Origin: Geobacteraceae bacterium
GTDB taxonomy: Bacteria > Desulfobacterota > Desulfuromonadia > Geobacterales > Pseudopelobacteraceae
Length of the DNA: 35,509 bases
Assembly (NCBI GenBank): GCA_025355965.1
Contig: JANXYR010000063.1
Coordinates: forward strand, 1 to 35,509
Reading direction: 5' to 3'
Below the pieces are notes generated by a model. It searched no databases, had not been told where the DNA came from, and saw only the letters and a program-made list of their open reading frames with translations. The position numbers were made by a program, and so were the translations under genes. How positions within the stretch are numbered: the first letter of the stretch is position 1; each line of letters begins with the position of its first letter. Below are positions 23,848-31,421 of this stretch, in pieces.

Positions 23848-24597
23848 TTAGTTTTTATATTGAATCTTAACCTTCACACCATCTGCCCAGTCATTATGTC
23901 CTCCCTCAATCTCATGGAAAATAGCTGAAGGTTTGCTGGTTGCCAGAACCTTAGCATGTCGCATCGGGATGATGGTGTCTGCTCGTGCTCCAATTATTTC
24001 CAGCGGACCATTGTAACCTCTCAGTGATGCAATATTGTCCCAGTTGTCTCGCAGCAGCAGCTTTACTGGCAAAAATGGGAAGTGAGCTGTTGCAACGTTG
24101 GAAAGTTTATCAAAGGGGGGTATCAGAACAATCTTGTCCGGTGGATGCGGATTCATAGCCAAAGATGACGCTGGGCCACTTCCTATAGACTCTCCGGCGA
24201 CACAAACGGGTAATTGGGGGAACTTCGACCTGAGTACCTCATAGGCGTGTGTTGCGGTCTGATTGATAGAGTCCAATGACGGAAAACCTGGCCGTGATCC
24301 GTATCCAGGGTATTCAAGAATAAACACTGAATCATGAATGGAGAATGACGGGAGGGCATAGACCCGGTCGCTTGCCTGCCCCCCATTTCCGTGAAGAAGT
24401 AGCCAGACGGCTCTGGGGGCGGTTACTTCACGAACATAGCCAATCAGATTCCCATCAAGCTCCCATGGGGATAGGCCATTATTGTTGCTGTGGTGGGAAG
24501 GATAGTAAAGTAACTTGCGTTGAAACAAGGCAATGGCTGTGAGTAATACAAGATAACCTGCTGCAGATAATATCAGAATGCGTATCAAGGCCGTCAC
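23848..24597 (-). CDS. Alpha/beta hydrolase with N-terminal membrane anchor
   Basis: This 249-residue protein has a hydrophobic N-terminal segment (residues 4-25), then an alpha/beta-hydrolase core. It has an oxyanion-type HGNGG (69-73), ILEYPGYGSRPG, the nucleophile elbow GESIGSG with Ser137, an Asp in GARADTIIP and a late His in EGGHNDW, so the triad is complete. It resembles the ABHD13/17-like group of membrane-tethered hydrolases; the substrate is unknown. The frame is open far upstream, overlapping DUF3820. GTG 24597 is chosen because it precedes the hydrophobic segment and overlaps the stop of a short leader frame. Confidence 0.82.
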   Translation of the reverse strand: MTALIRILILSAAGYLVLLTAIALFQRKLLYYPSHHSNNNGLSPWELDGNLIGYVREVTAPRAVWLLLHGNGGQASDRVYALPSFSIHDSVFILEYPGYGSRPGFPSLDSINQTATHAYEVLRSKFPQLPVCVAGESIGSGPASSLAMNPHPPDKIVLIPPFDKLSNVATAHFPFLPVKLLLRDNWDNIASLRGYNGPLEIIGARADTIIPMRHAKVLATSKPSAIFHEIEGGHNDWADGVKVKIQYKN

Positions 24598-24623
24598 TCT
24601 GATGCCAGACCGAAAAGTTTCAC
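24594..24623 (-). other. Putative 9-residue leader ORF coupled to the hydrolase
   Basis: On the minus strand AGGAGG (24628-24633) lies four bases before GTG 24623, which opens the frame MKLFGLASE followed by TGA. That TGA overlaps the hydrolase GTG in a GTGA arrangement, and the hydrolase has no ribosome binding site of its own. Ribosomes finishing the short frame could reinitiate on the hydrolase. The alternative is a frameshift that split the original N-terminus. Confidence 0.35.
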
Positions 24624-24661
24624 ATATCCTCCTGATGCCGAAGGTCGGTGGGCAGTTCTGA

Positions 24662-24925
24662 TTATCTTGATCGACTACCTTGCCGGAGTGGTTCAAACAG
24701 GTATTCAAGGCTGTTGACTTTAATATCATAAACCGTCTGCAACATTTCACCGAGTTTTCCCGCCGGGAAGCCTTCACCCGCCATCCAGACGACATAGTGT
24801 TCCGGCAGATCGATTAGTAGCTTACCTTTATGAGCTCCGTATGGCATACGCATCTGGGCCAGTTCAAAAAGGGCCTCTGGATTGGCATCAGATTCAGTGC
24901 AGGGGCGCAAGGTGTCTTCAATCAT
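24662..24925 (-). CDS. DUF3820 family protein
   Basis: This 87-residue protein contains MRMPYGAHKGKLLIDLPEHY and VVWMAGEGFPAGKLGEML, the core of the DUF3820 family (small basic-acidic proteins of unknown function, sometimes annotated as putative quorum-sensing-regulated virulence factor). No catalytic residues are evident. It is upstream of the alpha/beta hydrolase on the minus strand, separated by 64 bases, so the two are likely one transcript. GGGAG lies before its ATG. Confidence 0.85.
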   Translation of the reverse strand: MIEDTLRPCTESDANPEALFELAQMRMPYGAHKGKLLIDLPEHYVVWMAGEGFPAGKLGEMLQTVYDIKVNSLEYLFEPLRQGSRSR

Positions 24926-25275
24926 GTTGTCACGACTCCCTTATTGAAAATCAGGCGTAAGTGCCTATTCGGTTGATAACAGCTGCTTGGTATTGCCGCA
25001 GGGATAAATCTCTTTTAAATAAGTATTTATGGAACATAGCTCTTCATGAATTACTCAAAACATACTACATCTTGAAACCATTATTATCCAGCACTGGAGT
25101 CAAACACAAGCACAACATAAATTGTCGCGTACTATGCCATAATAAGCTCAACACTTGAATGCAGATCGATTCCAGAGTACAGTTTCATGCGGCATCTCCT
25201 GAACTATAATAATTGGCCTTTTTAATAGCATATCTGGAAGTTTTTCTCCTCGCAACTTTTGGAGGTGCTGTTTAT
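24926..25275. other. AT-rich intergenic region with no supported gene
   Basis: This 350-base stretch lies between the divergent DUF3820 and yaiI genes. One + strand frame (GTG 24961 to 25158, 65 codons) is open, but it lacks a ribosome binding site and shows no motif, so it is not called. No tRNA, hairpin terminator or long repeat was seen. Promoters for the divergent genes are expected here but could not be assigned. Confidence 0.6.
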
Positions 25276-25350
25276 ATGAATATCAGGTTTGACTCTTTGC
25301 CATTTGTGTACTCAGGTTATTTTTTTAGTTTAAACCGGGTACTACTTTGA
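25276..25350 (+). CDS. Possible 24-residue ORF upstream of yaiI
   Basis: GGAGGTG at 25261-25267 lies eight bases before ATG 25276, an excellent initiation context. The frame reads MNIRFDSLPFVYSGYFF and continues to TGA at 25348-25350, 28 bases before yaiI. It is hydrophobic and aromatic. It may be a leader peptide for yaiI, a small membrane peptide, or chance. No homology is recognised. Confidence 0.35.
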   Translation: MNIRFDSLPFVYSGYFFSLNRVLL

Positions 25351-25378
25351 TTAATCAGATTAACAGTGAGGTTGCCGC

Positions 25379-25843
25379 TTGAAAATATGGATTGATGCCG
25401 ATGCCTGCCCGCGAGTGATCAAAGAGATCATTTTTCGCGCCTCCGAAAGACTCAGCCTGCCCGTCCTGCTAGTTGCAAACAAGAGTCTGAGCAAACACAA
25501 CTCCGAACTGATTGAGTCCATTGTTGTCGCTGACGGTTTTGATGTTGCCGATGACTATATCGCCGAACATGCCGCGCCGGAAGACATGGTGATCACCGCC
25601 GATATTCCCCTGGCAGCCAGAGTTGTTTCCAATGGTGGCGTTGCCTTGGACCCTCGCGGTGAACTTTATACCGAGGAGAATGTTGGAGAGCGGCTTTCCA
25701 TGCGCGACCTGATGATGGAACTTCGTTCAGAAGGATTTGCCCAGGGTGGCCCAGGTCAGTTCAGCCTCACCGACCGGCAACGCTTTGCGTCATCTCTAGA
25801 CAGCATGCTTACGCAGATGCTGCGTGGAAAGAGGCCGGTCTAA
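25379..25843 (+). CDS. yaiI: UPF0178 (YaiI/YqxD, DUF188) family protein
   Basis: This 154-residue protein has the family signature [21 protein letters not shown] at the N-terminus (two adjoining blocks), [12 protein letters not shown], and [15 protein letters not shown] with several conserved aspartates that give it a PIN-like, possibly metal-dependent nuclease look. [23 protein letters not shown] is also family-specific. The biochemical role is not established. The start is TTG 25379 with GAGG at 25368-25371; no ATG gives the conserved [11 protein letters not shown] start. Confidence 0.9.
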   Translation: MKIWIDADACPRVIKEIIFRASERLSLPVLLVANKSLSKHNSELIESIVVADGFDVADDYIAEHAAPEDMVITADIPLAARVVSNGGVALDPRGELYTEENVGERLSMRDLMMELRSEGFAQGGPGQFSLTDRQRFASSLDSMLTQMLRGKRPV

Positions 25844-25845
25844 CA

Positions 25846-26007
25846 ATGGCATCATCTAAACAGATGAAAACATCAAAAGCAAGAAACTACCGTGATGAAC
25901 CTTTGAACGTATTGGGTGGATCAACTGTTTCATTGCTTGTGAACTGGCCGATAACGAAAATTACAGTTTATCTGTTTAGAGGAGTTTACAATGACACCCA
26001 TAGTTGA
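25846..26007 (+). CDS. Possible 53-residue ORF between yaiI and ltaE
   Basis: ATG 25846, two bases after the yaiI stop, opens a 53-codon frame (MASSKQMKTSKARNYRDEPL..., then VSLLVNWPITKITVYLF) that ends 17 bases inside ltaE. The basic N-terminus followed by a short hydrophobic patch could be a peptide, but there is no good ribosome binding site apart from coupling to yaiI. TCTAAACAG (25855-25863) and its inverted copy CTGTTTAGA (25972-25980) flank the region. Weak call. Confidence 0.25.
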   Translation: MASSKQMKTSKARNYRDEPLNVLGGSTVSLLVNWPITKITVYLFRGVYNDTHS

Positions 26008-27037
26008 TTTGCGTAGCGATACCGTAACGCAACCCACTGTTGACATGCGTAATGCTATGACGGCTGCACCACTGGGTGACGACGTGTTTGGTGATGATCC
26101 GAGCGTTAACACCTTGCAGGAGAAAATATTCTCACTGCTTGGGTTTGAAGCTGCGTTGTTTGTGCCCACAGGCACGCAGGGTAACCTGTGCGCAATACTG
26201 AGCCACTGCCAACGGGGTGACGAATACATAGTGGGGCAGTTTGCCCACTGTTACCGCTGGGAAGGGGGAGGGGCGGCGGTGTTTGGCAGTGTGCAGCCAC
26301 AACCGCTACAGCACCAAGCGGACGGGACCCTGAGTCTGGAAGATATTGAAGCGGCCATTAAACCGGATGATGCCCACTTTGCCCGTACCAGACTGCTGGC
26401 GCTGGAAAACACGCTGGGAGGGAAACTACTGCCTTTTGAATACTTGCAGAAGGCGACGCAATTGGCTAAGAGCAAAGGATTGGCAACGCATCTTGATGGT
26501 GCCCGACTGTTCAATGCCGCAACGGCGCAGGCCTCTGTAACTGGTGCAGATGTCCGTAAAGAAGCACGGCGTATTGCCAGCTGTTTTGACAGTATTTCAG
26601 TTTGCCTGAGTAAAGGGCTTGGTGCTCCTGTGGGATCAGTGTTGTGTGGTAGTCGCGAGTTTATTGCTTCTGCACATCGCATTCGGAAAATGGCAGGCGG
26701 TGGTATGCGTCAGGCCGGTGTATTGGCAGCTGCAGGGACCTACGCACTGGATTATCATGTGGACCGACTGTCTCAGGATCACGCTTTGGCACTGCGTTTG
26801 TCAGAGGGTTTGGCATGGCTGCCCGGTCTGGAGGTGGAAACGCCGCATACCAATATCCTGTTTGTTGATCTGGTGGGATCAGCCAAAGCGCGCTCGGCAG
26901 AGTTGTTACATTACCTGAAGACGAATGGCATTTTGGCCACTGGCTTGTATCGCCTGCGTTTTGTGACTCATCTGGATGTGGATGCAGCGGGGATTGATCG
27001 TGCCATAGCGGCCATTAAAGTGTTTTTTGAGGCGTGA
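25991..27037 (+). CDS. ltaE: Low-specificity L-threonine aldolase
   Basis: This 348-residue PLP enzyme splits L-threonine and L-allo-threonine into glycine and acetaldehyde. Family landmarks are VDLRSDTVTQPT at the N-terminus, GDDVFGDDPSVN, FVPTGTQGNLCA, HLDGARLFNAA with the PLP-contacting Asp, and the Schiff-base lysine K208 in CLSKGLGAPVGS. AGAGGAG precedes ATG 25991. It stands alone on the + strand between yaiI and a convergent minus-strand operon. It resembles the E. coli-type LtaE. Confidence 0.94.
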   Translation: MTPIVDLRSDTVTQPTVDMRNAMTAAPLGDDVFGDDPSVNTLQEKIFSLLGFEAALFVPTGTQGNLCAILSHCQRGDEYIVGQFAHCYRWEGGGAAVFGSVQPQPLQHQADGTLSLEDIEAAIKPDDAHFARTRLLALENTLGGKLLPFEYLQKATQLAKSKGLATHLDGARLFNAATAQASVTGADVRKEARRIASCFDSISVCLSKGLGAPVGSVLCGSREFIASAHRIRKMAGGGMRQAGVLAAAGTYALDYHVDRLSQDHALALRLSEGLAWLPGLEVETPHTNILFVDLVGSAKARSAELLHYLKTNGILATGLYRLRFVTHLDVDAAGIDRAIAAIKVFFEA

Positions 27038-27089
27038 AGGATTTGATTTACATAAAACCATCACAGCATCCAACTTAGCAAAACAGCAA

Positions 27090-27353
27090 TCACACCTTAC
27101 CTAACTTTATTTCAAGTCTTTCGATTACCTCGGCAACTGTGCCTTCCATATCATCTCCGCGAACGGTAAAATACAGATACTGTCCAGTATGGTGTGACCA
27201 GTAAATATCTTCGACTGGAAGTGGCTCCAGTAGGGAATCGATCTTCTCATAGGAGATGAACGGGTCCCCGTCTGGCCATTTTCTGTCAAGCTTGGCCTGT
27301 TGAGCATCGGTCAAAGGTATCCGGTATGTTATCGAATAGACATCGGCCTTCAT
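27090..27353 (-). CDS. Hypothetical protein, 87 residues
   Basis: This soluble protein begins MKADVYSITYRIPLTDAQQ and contains an acidic, aromatic middle (VEDIYWSHHTGQYLYFTVRG) and a C-terminal helix (EVIERLEIKLGKV). It has no signal peptide, membrane segment or known motif. Its ATG overlaps by one base the stop of a 22-codon frame upstream, so translation is probably coupled. It is the last gene of a minus-strand operon with a methyltransferase and a metallophosphoesterase. Function is unknown. Confidence 0.65.
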   Translation of the reverse strand: MKADVYSITYRIPLTDAQQAKLDRKWPDGDPFISYEKIDSLLEPLPVEDIYWSHHTGQYLYFTVRGDDMEGTVAEVIERLEIKLGKV

Positions 27354-27421
27354 TACCAGCCACCTTCAAGGTGCTGAATCAGGTCAAATCGCTCTATCAG
27401 ATTTCCAATAGTCTGCTCCAT
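27353..27421 (-). CDS. 22-residue microprotein coupled between methyltransferase and hypothetical gene
   Basis: ATG 27421 lies four bases past the methyltransferase stop. GGGAA inside the methyltransferase end is a plausible ribosome binding site. The frame begins MEQTIGNLIERFDLIQHLEG and ends in TAA, whose last base is the first base of the next gene's ATG (TAATG). The peptide is amphipathic-helical. Tight coupling on both sides argues for translation; the function is unknown. Confidence 0.5.
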   Translation of the reverse strand: MEQTIGNLIERFDLIQHLEGGW

Positions 27422-27425
27422 AATA

Positions 27426-28094
27426 CTATTTCCCGATCAATTCCGGTTCAGCCATCAACAGCCTGTTTTTAGGCGTAATATCCTTAGGGATCAATTGGGT
27501 AAACACTCTGTACTCCTGAGAGCGCAACCGTGATACCCTGGCGGCATCCATTGCCAGTGGACCGTCCATCCAACCATCAAGGCCGCCGAGGTCGGCATCC
27601 TTGATATTATGACAACAGGGCAATACAACAACAATAGCCCCGCTCTCAACCGCCTTGCCTAAAATCAAATCAGTGAGTCCACCGCAGGCATGAGCAGAGA
27701 CGACCAGATCATTATGATGCAACACCACGTCATTAATATCAGTCTCCATAAAATGGATACGGTTCCTCAAGCGTGGCCAAACGGCATTTAATGATTCTGT
27801 AAGTGTTGTAGCACTCTTGGGAATATGCCGATCTACAGCAATAGCCACGGGGGAACTGTCATCCAGTAGCAGCAGAATCTGAGCCAGCAGCCCATGTCCA
27901 CATGCCAGATCGACTATTCGTCCCCCTCTGAAGCGGCGGCGCACCCGGCGGGCAACCTCCCACGCTTCATACAACTCTTTGCGTGGCAGGCAGCCGGCAT
28001 GGCAGACCGCACGGGCAATGGCGTCAAACAGGGTGTCTCCGCAAAATTTGTGGAGGTCTTTTTCGGTAAGTCGGTTACGTGACGAGCGGTCCAT
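27426..28094 (-). CDS. SAM-dependent methyltransferase (Methyltransf_32-like)
   Basis: This 222-residue protein has motif I VDLACGHGLLAQ near residue 61, a motif-II-like AVDRHIP acidic loop, and the pair SAHACGGLTD with VVVLPCCHNI, which is typical of the Methyltransf_32 (PF13679) group that includes METTL25/RRNAD-like proteins. The substrate is unknown; tRNA or other RNA is possible. The N-terminal CHAGCLPRKELYEAW is also distinctive. It follows the metallophosphoesterase by 26 bases and is followed by the microprotein after four. Confidence 0.83.
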   Translation of the reverse strand: MDRSSRNRLTEKDLHKFCGDTLFDAIARAVCHAGCLPRKELYEAWEVARRVRRRFRGGRIVDLACGHGLLAQILLLLDDSSPVAIAVDRHIPKSATTLTESLNAVWPRLRNRIHFMETDINDVVLHHNDLVVSAHACGGLTDLILGKAVESGAIVVVLPCCHNIKDADLGGLDGWMDGPLAMDAARVSRLRSQEYRVFTQLIPKDITPKNRLLMAEPELIGK

Positions 28095-28120
28095 GGGTCA
28101 ACTGATCCTTTCTGAAATTA

Positions 28121-28795
28121 TCACTCATCACACCATGGTTGAATTATCAAATCACTATTATCCAGATTCAACGCAATCAGGTTGCCGAAGTGAGGTTGTT
28201 GATTGGTAAATGCGCCATTATCAAGCAAAATATGGTTTTGTGTTATGGATTCTTTAATCAGCGGAAGAGCGGTGATCGTGTGACCAGTGACAAGTTTTCT
28301 GCCGCCTAGCCTGGTGATGTCAGCTGTGCCCATTCTCTCCCAAAGCATTGTCTCAATGCTGCTATTGGTTAACGGATCAGATGTCTTAAAATCTAGTCCT
28401 GCATGTACAAAAACGAACTGATTGTCGTATCGTATATATGGCATGGATTCGATGAGAGTTATATAGCGGAAAGGCACGTCTGCTGGAAGTGATACCCCAA
28501 AACTTTTCAGTGCATATTCACCCCAGCCTTCCATCCAGTATTGTGAATATTCGTTGTCTCTTCCGATAGCACTGTGCAGCAGCATTTCATCATGGTTACC
28601 ACGAATTGGTAGTACATCGTGACCTGATTCCAGCAGTTGCAGAATGATGTCCAGCACGCCTTTGCTGTTCGGACCACGGTCGACATAGTCGCCTAAAAGA
28701 TAAAGCCGATCTTCGAGTCTCAGGTTTATTTTATCAAGCAGTGCCCGGAAGGTCTTTGCTCCACCATGTATGTCTCCGATTACGTAGCGGGTCAT
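28121..28795 (-). CDS. Metallophosphoesterase, PPP-type serine/threonine phosphatase-like
   Basis: This 224-residue enzyme has all the metal-binding motifs of the PPP-type calcineurin-like group: GDIHG (residues 7-11), GDYVDRG (35-41), GNHD (66-69), the His in VFVHAGLD and the late GHTITALP. Such proteins act as protein phosphatases, diadenosine polyphosphate hydrolases (ApaH-like) or bis-phosphate hydrolases, so the substrate cannot be fixed. It is the first gene of the minus-strand operon. Its ATG has a GGGAG on the minus strand shortly before it. Confidence 0.9.
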   Translation of the reverse strand: MTRYVIGDIHGGAKTFRALLDKINLRLEDRLYLLGDYVDRGPNSKGVLDIILQLLESGHDVLPIRGNHDEMLLHSAIGRDNEYSQYWMEGWGEYALKSFGVSLPADVPFRYITLIESMPYIRYDNQFVFVHAGLDFKTSDPLTNSSIETMLWERMGTADITRLGGRKLVTGHTITALPLIKESITQNHILLDNGAFTNQQPHFGNLIALNLDNSDLIIQPWCDE

Positions 28796-28932
28796 GGCAT
28801 GCTCCCTATAACATTAACAGTGCGTCTGGTTTTAAGCCTTCAATAATCTATAATGCCAAGTGAACTATAGACCGGCAACTAAAAATCAAGAAAAATATTC
28901 TAAAAACTGATCTTGGCGTTTTTATGCTGTTT

Positions 28933-28963
28933 CTGACGGGATTTTTAAAAAAGATGCTATTAT
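28933..28963 (+). promoter_or_regulatory. Candidate extended -10 promoter for the DUF6178 gene
   Basis: CTGACG (28933-28938), a 19-base spacer and TATTAT (28958-28963) preceded by TGC form an extended -10 promoter about 43 bases before the GTG start. The spacer is long and the -35 weak, so the TGn element would matter. Confidence 0.4.
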
Positions 28964-29005
28964 AACAAGTGATCACCGGATTATGTTTAATAAGGAGAGT
29001 TCGTA

Positions 29006-30292
29006 GTGGAAAATTGCATGACTGAAAGAGGTACAGGAACGGCAGCTACAAAGAGTGTAAGAATTGGAGAGGAAGAGTTCCGTAAACTTTCTTTTGGCGA
29101 CAAACGCATCTATCTTGATGGGGTGCTCCCCAAGGAGAAGCTTGCCCTGATTCTTGGAGACCCGGACGGTAAAAAACTGGCTCGGGCCATGCAACCTCAT
29201 GAGTTATATTGGCTATTTAAAGAAATCGGCGCTCCTGACTCCATGGAATTGCTGGGGTTGGCAAGTCCGGAACAGTGCGTTTTTATCCTGGATATGGAAC
29301 TCTGGAGAGGCTGGTCGTTTTTTGAAGATAAGGCGGTAGAATATCTGGGGTATATTCTGAAAGGGAGTGAGGAACATTTCCTGGAATTACTCCCGCACCT
29401 GGATTTCAATCTTCTCTCCCTTTTTCTGGGGAGGGAGCTTGCTGTCGCTGGGGGCATTGGCGATATCAACACCGATGAAGAACGTCAGACCGATTGGGAC
29501 CATACCTTTGACGATGTCTTCCTGATAAAATTCAAGAATCCCAAACATGCTGAGACAATCGGTCTCTTCCTGGAACTGGTCTGCCGCCTGGATAATCCGC
29601 TGTACGCGGCGCTCATGGAAAGTGTCAGCGGCGAAATTGACATTGAATCAGAGGAGGAATGCTATCACTTGAAATCGGGACGCCTTGCCGATCTGGGTTT
29701 TCCTCCTCATGACGAGGCGCTTGAGATCTATTCCCGCATCAACCCGGCAACGTTTATACCTGGTCGTAATAAAGAGCTCTTGCAAGCGGTTGAACCAACC
29801 ACTCTCCCCGAGACGTTTTTGACCGGGAAGACGTTTCTGGAGAGGATTATTCTTCGGGCGGACTCGGAACTGTTTCGCATGGAGCTGAATTATCTGATTA
29901 ATACCGCACTGGTGGCCGATGAAGCTCATCTTGCTGACATGGAGCAGATGAGGTCGGTAGTGGAGAGGGTTTATGGATATCTGAACATTGCCCTGGAGTA
30001 TCTGAGCGAAGGGGATGAAACAAAAGGAGTAGAAATCATTACCGGCGAATATCTGAAAAGATTGTTCCAGCTGGGGTTCAGTTTGGTACTTGACCTGAAG
30101 TACAGGGCAGATAAATTTAGTGAGCCGGATTATGCCACCGGGAAAGCCCTGGCAGGATTGAAAACTGACAGGCCCCGCTACTATCGTGGGCTTGACCCCG
30201 ACGGTATTGATGGCTACAGGGAATTTCTGGAGATACAGGATGTGAAGAACATGTCTGATCTTCTCGGAGAACTGAACGTAGGAATAAGATAA
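29006..30292 (+). CDS. DUF6178 family protein
   Basis: This 428-residue soluble, largely alpha-helical, acidic protein carries recognisable DUF6178 stretches: GEEEFRKLSFGDKRIYLDGV, MQPHELYWLFKEIG, DMELWRGWSFFEDKAVEYL and RPRYYRGLDPDGIDGYREF. The family is typical of Geobacter-like and other Desulfobacterota genomes and has no established function. Start GTG 29006 follows AGGAG at 28993-28997 by eight bases; ATG 29018 is an alternative. The gene stands alone on the + strand and is followed by small inverted repeats. Confidence 0.8.
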   Translation: MENCMTERGTGTAATKSVRIGEEEFRKLSFGDKRIYLDGVLPKEKLALILGDPDGKKLARAMQPHELYWLFKEIGAPDSMELLGLASPEQCVFILDMELWRGWSFFEDKAVEYLGYILKGSEEHFLELLPHLDFNLLSLFLGRELAVAGGIGDINTDEERQTDWDHTFDDVFLIKFKNPKHAETIGLFLELVCRLDNPLYAALMESVSGEIDIESEEECYHLKSGRLADLGFPPHDEALEIYSRINPATFIPGRNKELLQAVEPTTLPETFLTGKTFLERIILRADSELFRMELNYLINTALVADEAHLADMEQMRSVVERVYGYLNIALEYLSEGDETKGVEIITGEYLKRLFQLGFSLVLDLKYRADKFSEPDYATGKALAGLKTDRPRYYRGLDPDGIDGYREFLEIQDVKNMSDLLGELNVGIR

Positions 30293-30353
30293 AAATTTAT
30301 AGTGATGGGCCTAACGTTGCCAATCTTGTTAGATCAAGTGGCCTGAAAGCCCA

Positions 30354-30404
30354 GTTCCGACTGAGGCGGAACAATTTACTTTCTGTATAACGCCAAACTG
30401 GCGT
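30354..30404 (+). terminator. Weak hairpins after the DUF6178 gene
   Basis: GTTCCG (30354-30359) pairs with CGGAAC (30367-30372) and is followed by AATTTACTTTCT. A second stem ACGCCA/TGGCGT lies at 30390-30404. Either could serve the convergent DUF6178 and FmdB-like genes. The T-runs are poor, so this is a tentative terminator region. Confidence 0.4.
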
Positions 30405-30415
30405 CATTACATGCT

Positions 30416-30598
30416 TCAGCCACCACTGAAGCATCCAGCTGTCGATGATGGACTCCCTGGCGATGAAAACTTTGAAAATTCTTTATTTACTTCTGTTGAG
30501 CCACATGTTGGGCACTCCAACGCACTGGCCACGCAGGATTTTTGAAGTTTTTCAAAGTGGCTACCACAGTTAGTGCATAAGTACTCGTAAATAGGCAT
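30416..30598 (-). CDS. FmdB-family zinc-ribbon protein
   Basis: This 60-residue protein begins MPIYEYLCTNCGSHFEKLQK and has the second cysteine pair in LECPTCGS, a CxxC/CxxC zinc ribbon. It then has a Ser/Gly-rich tail (FSSPGSPSSTAGCFSGG). This is the FmdB regulatory-protein domain family, small proteins of unknown role once linked to formamidase/amidase regulation. GGGGAAG precedes the ATG on the minus strand, and a perfect AT-rich palindrome lies 20 bases upstream. Confidence 0.9.
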   Translation of the reverse strand: MPIYEYLCTNCGSHFEKLQKSCVASALECPTCGSTEVNKEFSKFSSPGSPSSTAGCFSGG

Positions 30599-30617
30599 TT
30601 ATTTCTTCCCCAGGTAG

Positions 30618-30643
30618 ACTATATTCAATTGCTTGAATATAGT
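30618..30643. promoter_or_regulatory. Perfect 11-bp inverted repeat upstream of the FmdB gene
   Basis: ACTATATTCAA (30618-30628) and TTGAATATAGT (30633-30643) pair perfectly around TTGC. The element ends 19 bases before the FmdB-like start on the minus strand, where a promoter or 5' leader should be. It may be an operator or an mRNA stem. Confidence 0.5.
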
Positions 30644-30739
30644 AACCATTCTCCTTGATACTGTCAATGTGTTGGTCGTATAACCAGACTCTAAAAGCAA
30701 TGAGTCCTTATATTCACAGGGTTTCCATAAATGGCCTAA

Positions 30740-31156
30740 TTACGTACCCAATATAGCCATGAACCTGGGGTAATCTTTCTGCAAGCTTTTGATTAACGTT
30801 GCAATCAGATCCGAGAGTAGTTCAGTACTGAAGTTATTCTTGATTGGCAATGATATGTGGAGTGTTACGAAATCATCTTTTTCAACAAATTTACAAAATG
30901 TATATTCGACGTTAAGAGTATTGATCAGCTCCATGACCTGTTGCTTTTTTTCAGGTTTATTGATTTTCAGAAACTGATACGCCACGATATTGACCAATTC
31001 GTCGTGACTGTTAAACAAAACTCCGATAGTTGTATTCCCAACATTTTCAATGTTTTCCCTGATAAGGAAAGTCGTCAGATCTTCATTGACAATTTTTTCA
31101 AGTACCATGTTATTTGCTTTAAGGAATTCTTCGAATTTGAGTGCATTCTGCGACAT
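30740..31156 (-). CDS. YbjN-like (type III secretion chaperone-like fold) protein
   Basis: This 138-residue soluble protein begins MSQNALKFEEFLKANNMVLE and contains TTIGVLFNSHDELVNIVAYQ, FCKFVEKDDFVTLHISLPI and a C-terminal helix SDLIATLIKSLQKDYPRFMA. The order of strands and helices resembles the YbjN/secretion-chaperone fold; the assignment rests on pattern only. The frame is open to 31255, but GGAGGGG lies directly before ATG 31156, so the shorter form is chosen. No partner gene is adjacent. Confidence 0.6.
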   Translation of the reverse strand: MSQNALKFEEFLKANNMVLEKIVNEDLTTFLIRENIENVGNTTIGVLFNSHDELVNIVAYQFLKINKPEKKQQVMELINTLNVEYTFCKFVEKDDFVTLHISLPIKNNFSTELLSDLIATLIKSLQKDYPRFMAILGT

Positions 31157-31360
31157 AATGTTCCCCTCCAAAATTATTATTTCTTTTCTACAACTAGTTG
31201 ATTCATTTTTTATTGAGAGTATTGAAATTAGTTTTTTGTAGCCGGAGGGTATCATGCAAGGTTGATTTCATCAATAGAAACAGCAAATATTCTCGAGATT
31301 GCACCTTTTATTAGGTACTGTAGCACTTTGCAAGCACGATCGTACTTGAAGTTAAACTAA
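31157..31360. other. Intergenic region upstream of the YbjN-like gene
   Basis: No gene is supported here. The stretch is AT-rich and should hold the YbjN-like promoter on the minus strand. The upstream extension of the YbjN-like frame to 31255 is not credited because of the strong ribosome binding site at the inner ATG. No repeat or hairpin is seen before the terminator at 31361. Confidence 0.5.
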
Positions 31361-31385
31361 AGGGGTCATTAATCTAATGACCCCT
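31361..31385 (-). terminator. Hairpin terminator, minus-strand orientation
   Basis: AGGGGTCATTA (31361-31371) pairs perfectly with TAATGACCCCT (31375-31385) around ATC. On the minus strand the stem is followed by TTTAGTTTAACTT. It lies 36 bases past the stop of the minus-strand coding remnant at 31422-31574, which it would terminate. Confidence 0.7.
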
Positions 31386-31421
31386 CTTTGATAATGAAGC
31401 TATATATCTGACAAATGTATT

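Noticed and set aside
24961-25158. 65-codon + strand frame between DUF3820 and yaiI
   Set aside because: It begins with GTG without a ribosome binding site, has an unremarkable composition and no motif; treated as chance.
30416-30418. TGA at the end of the FmdB-like gene as selenocysteine
   Set aside because: The frame closes with TAA two codons later and the length already suits the family.
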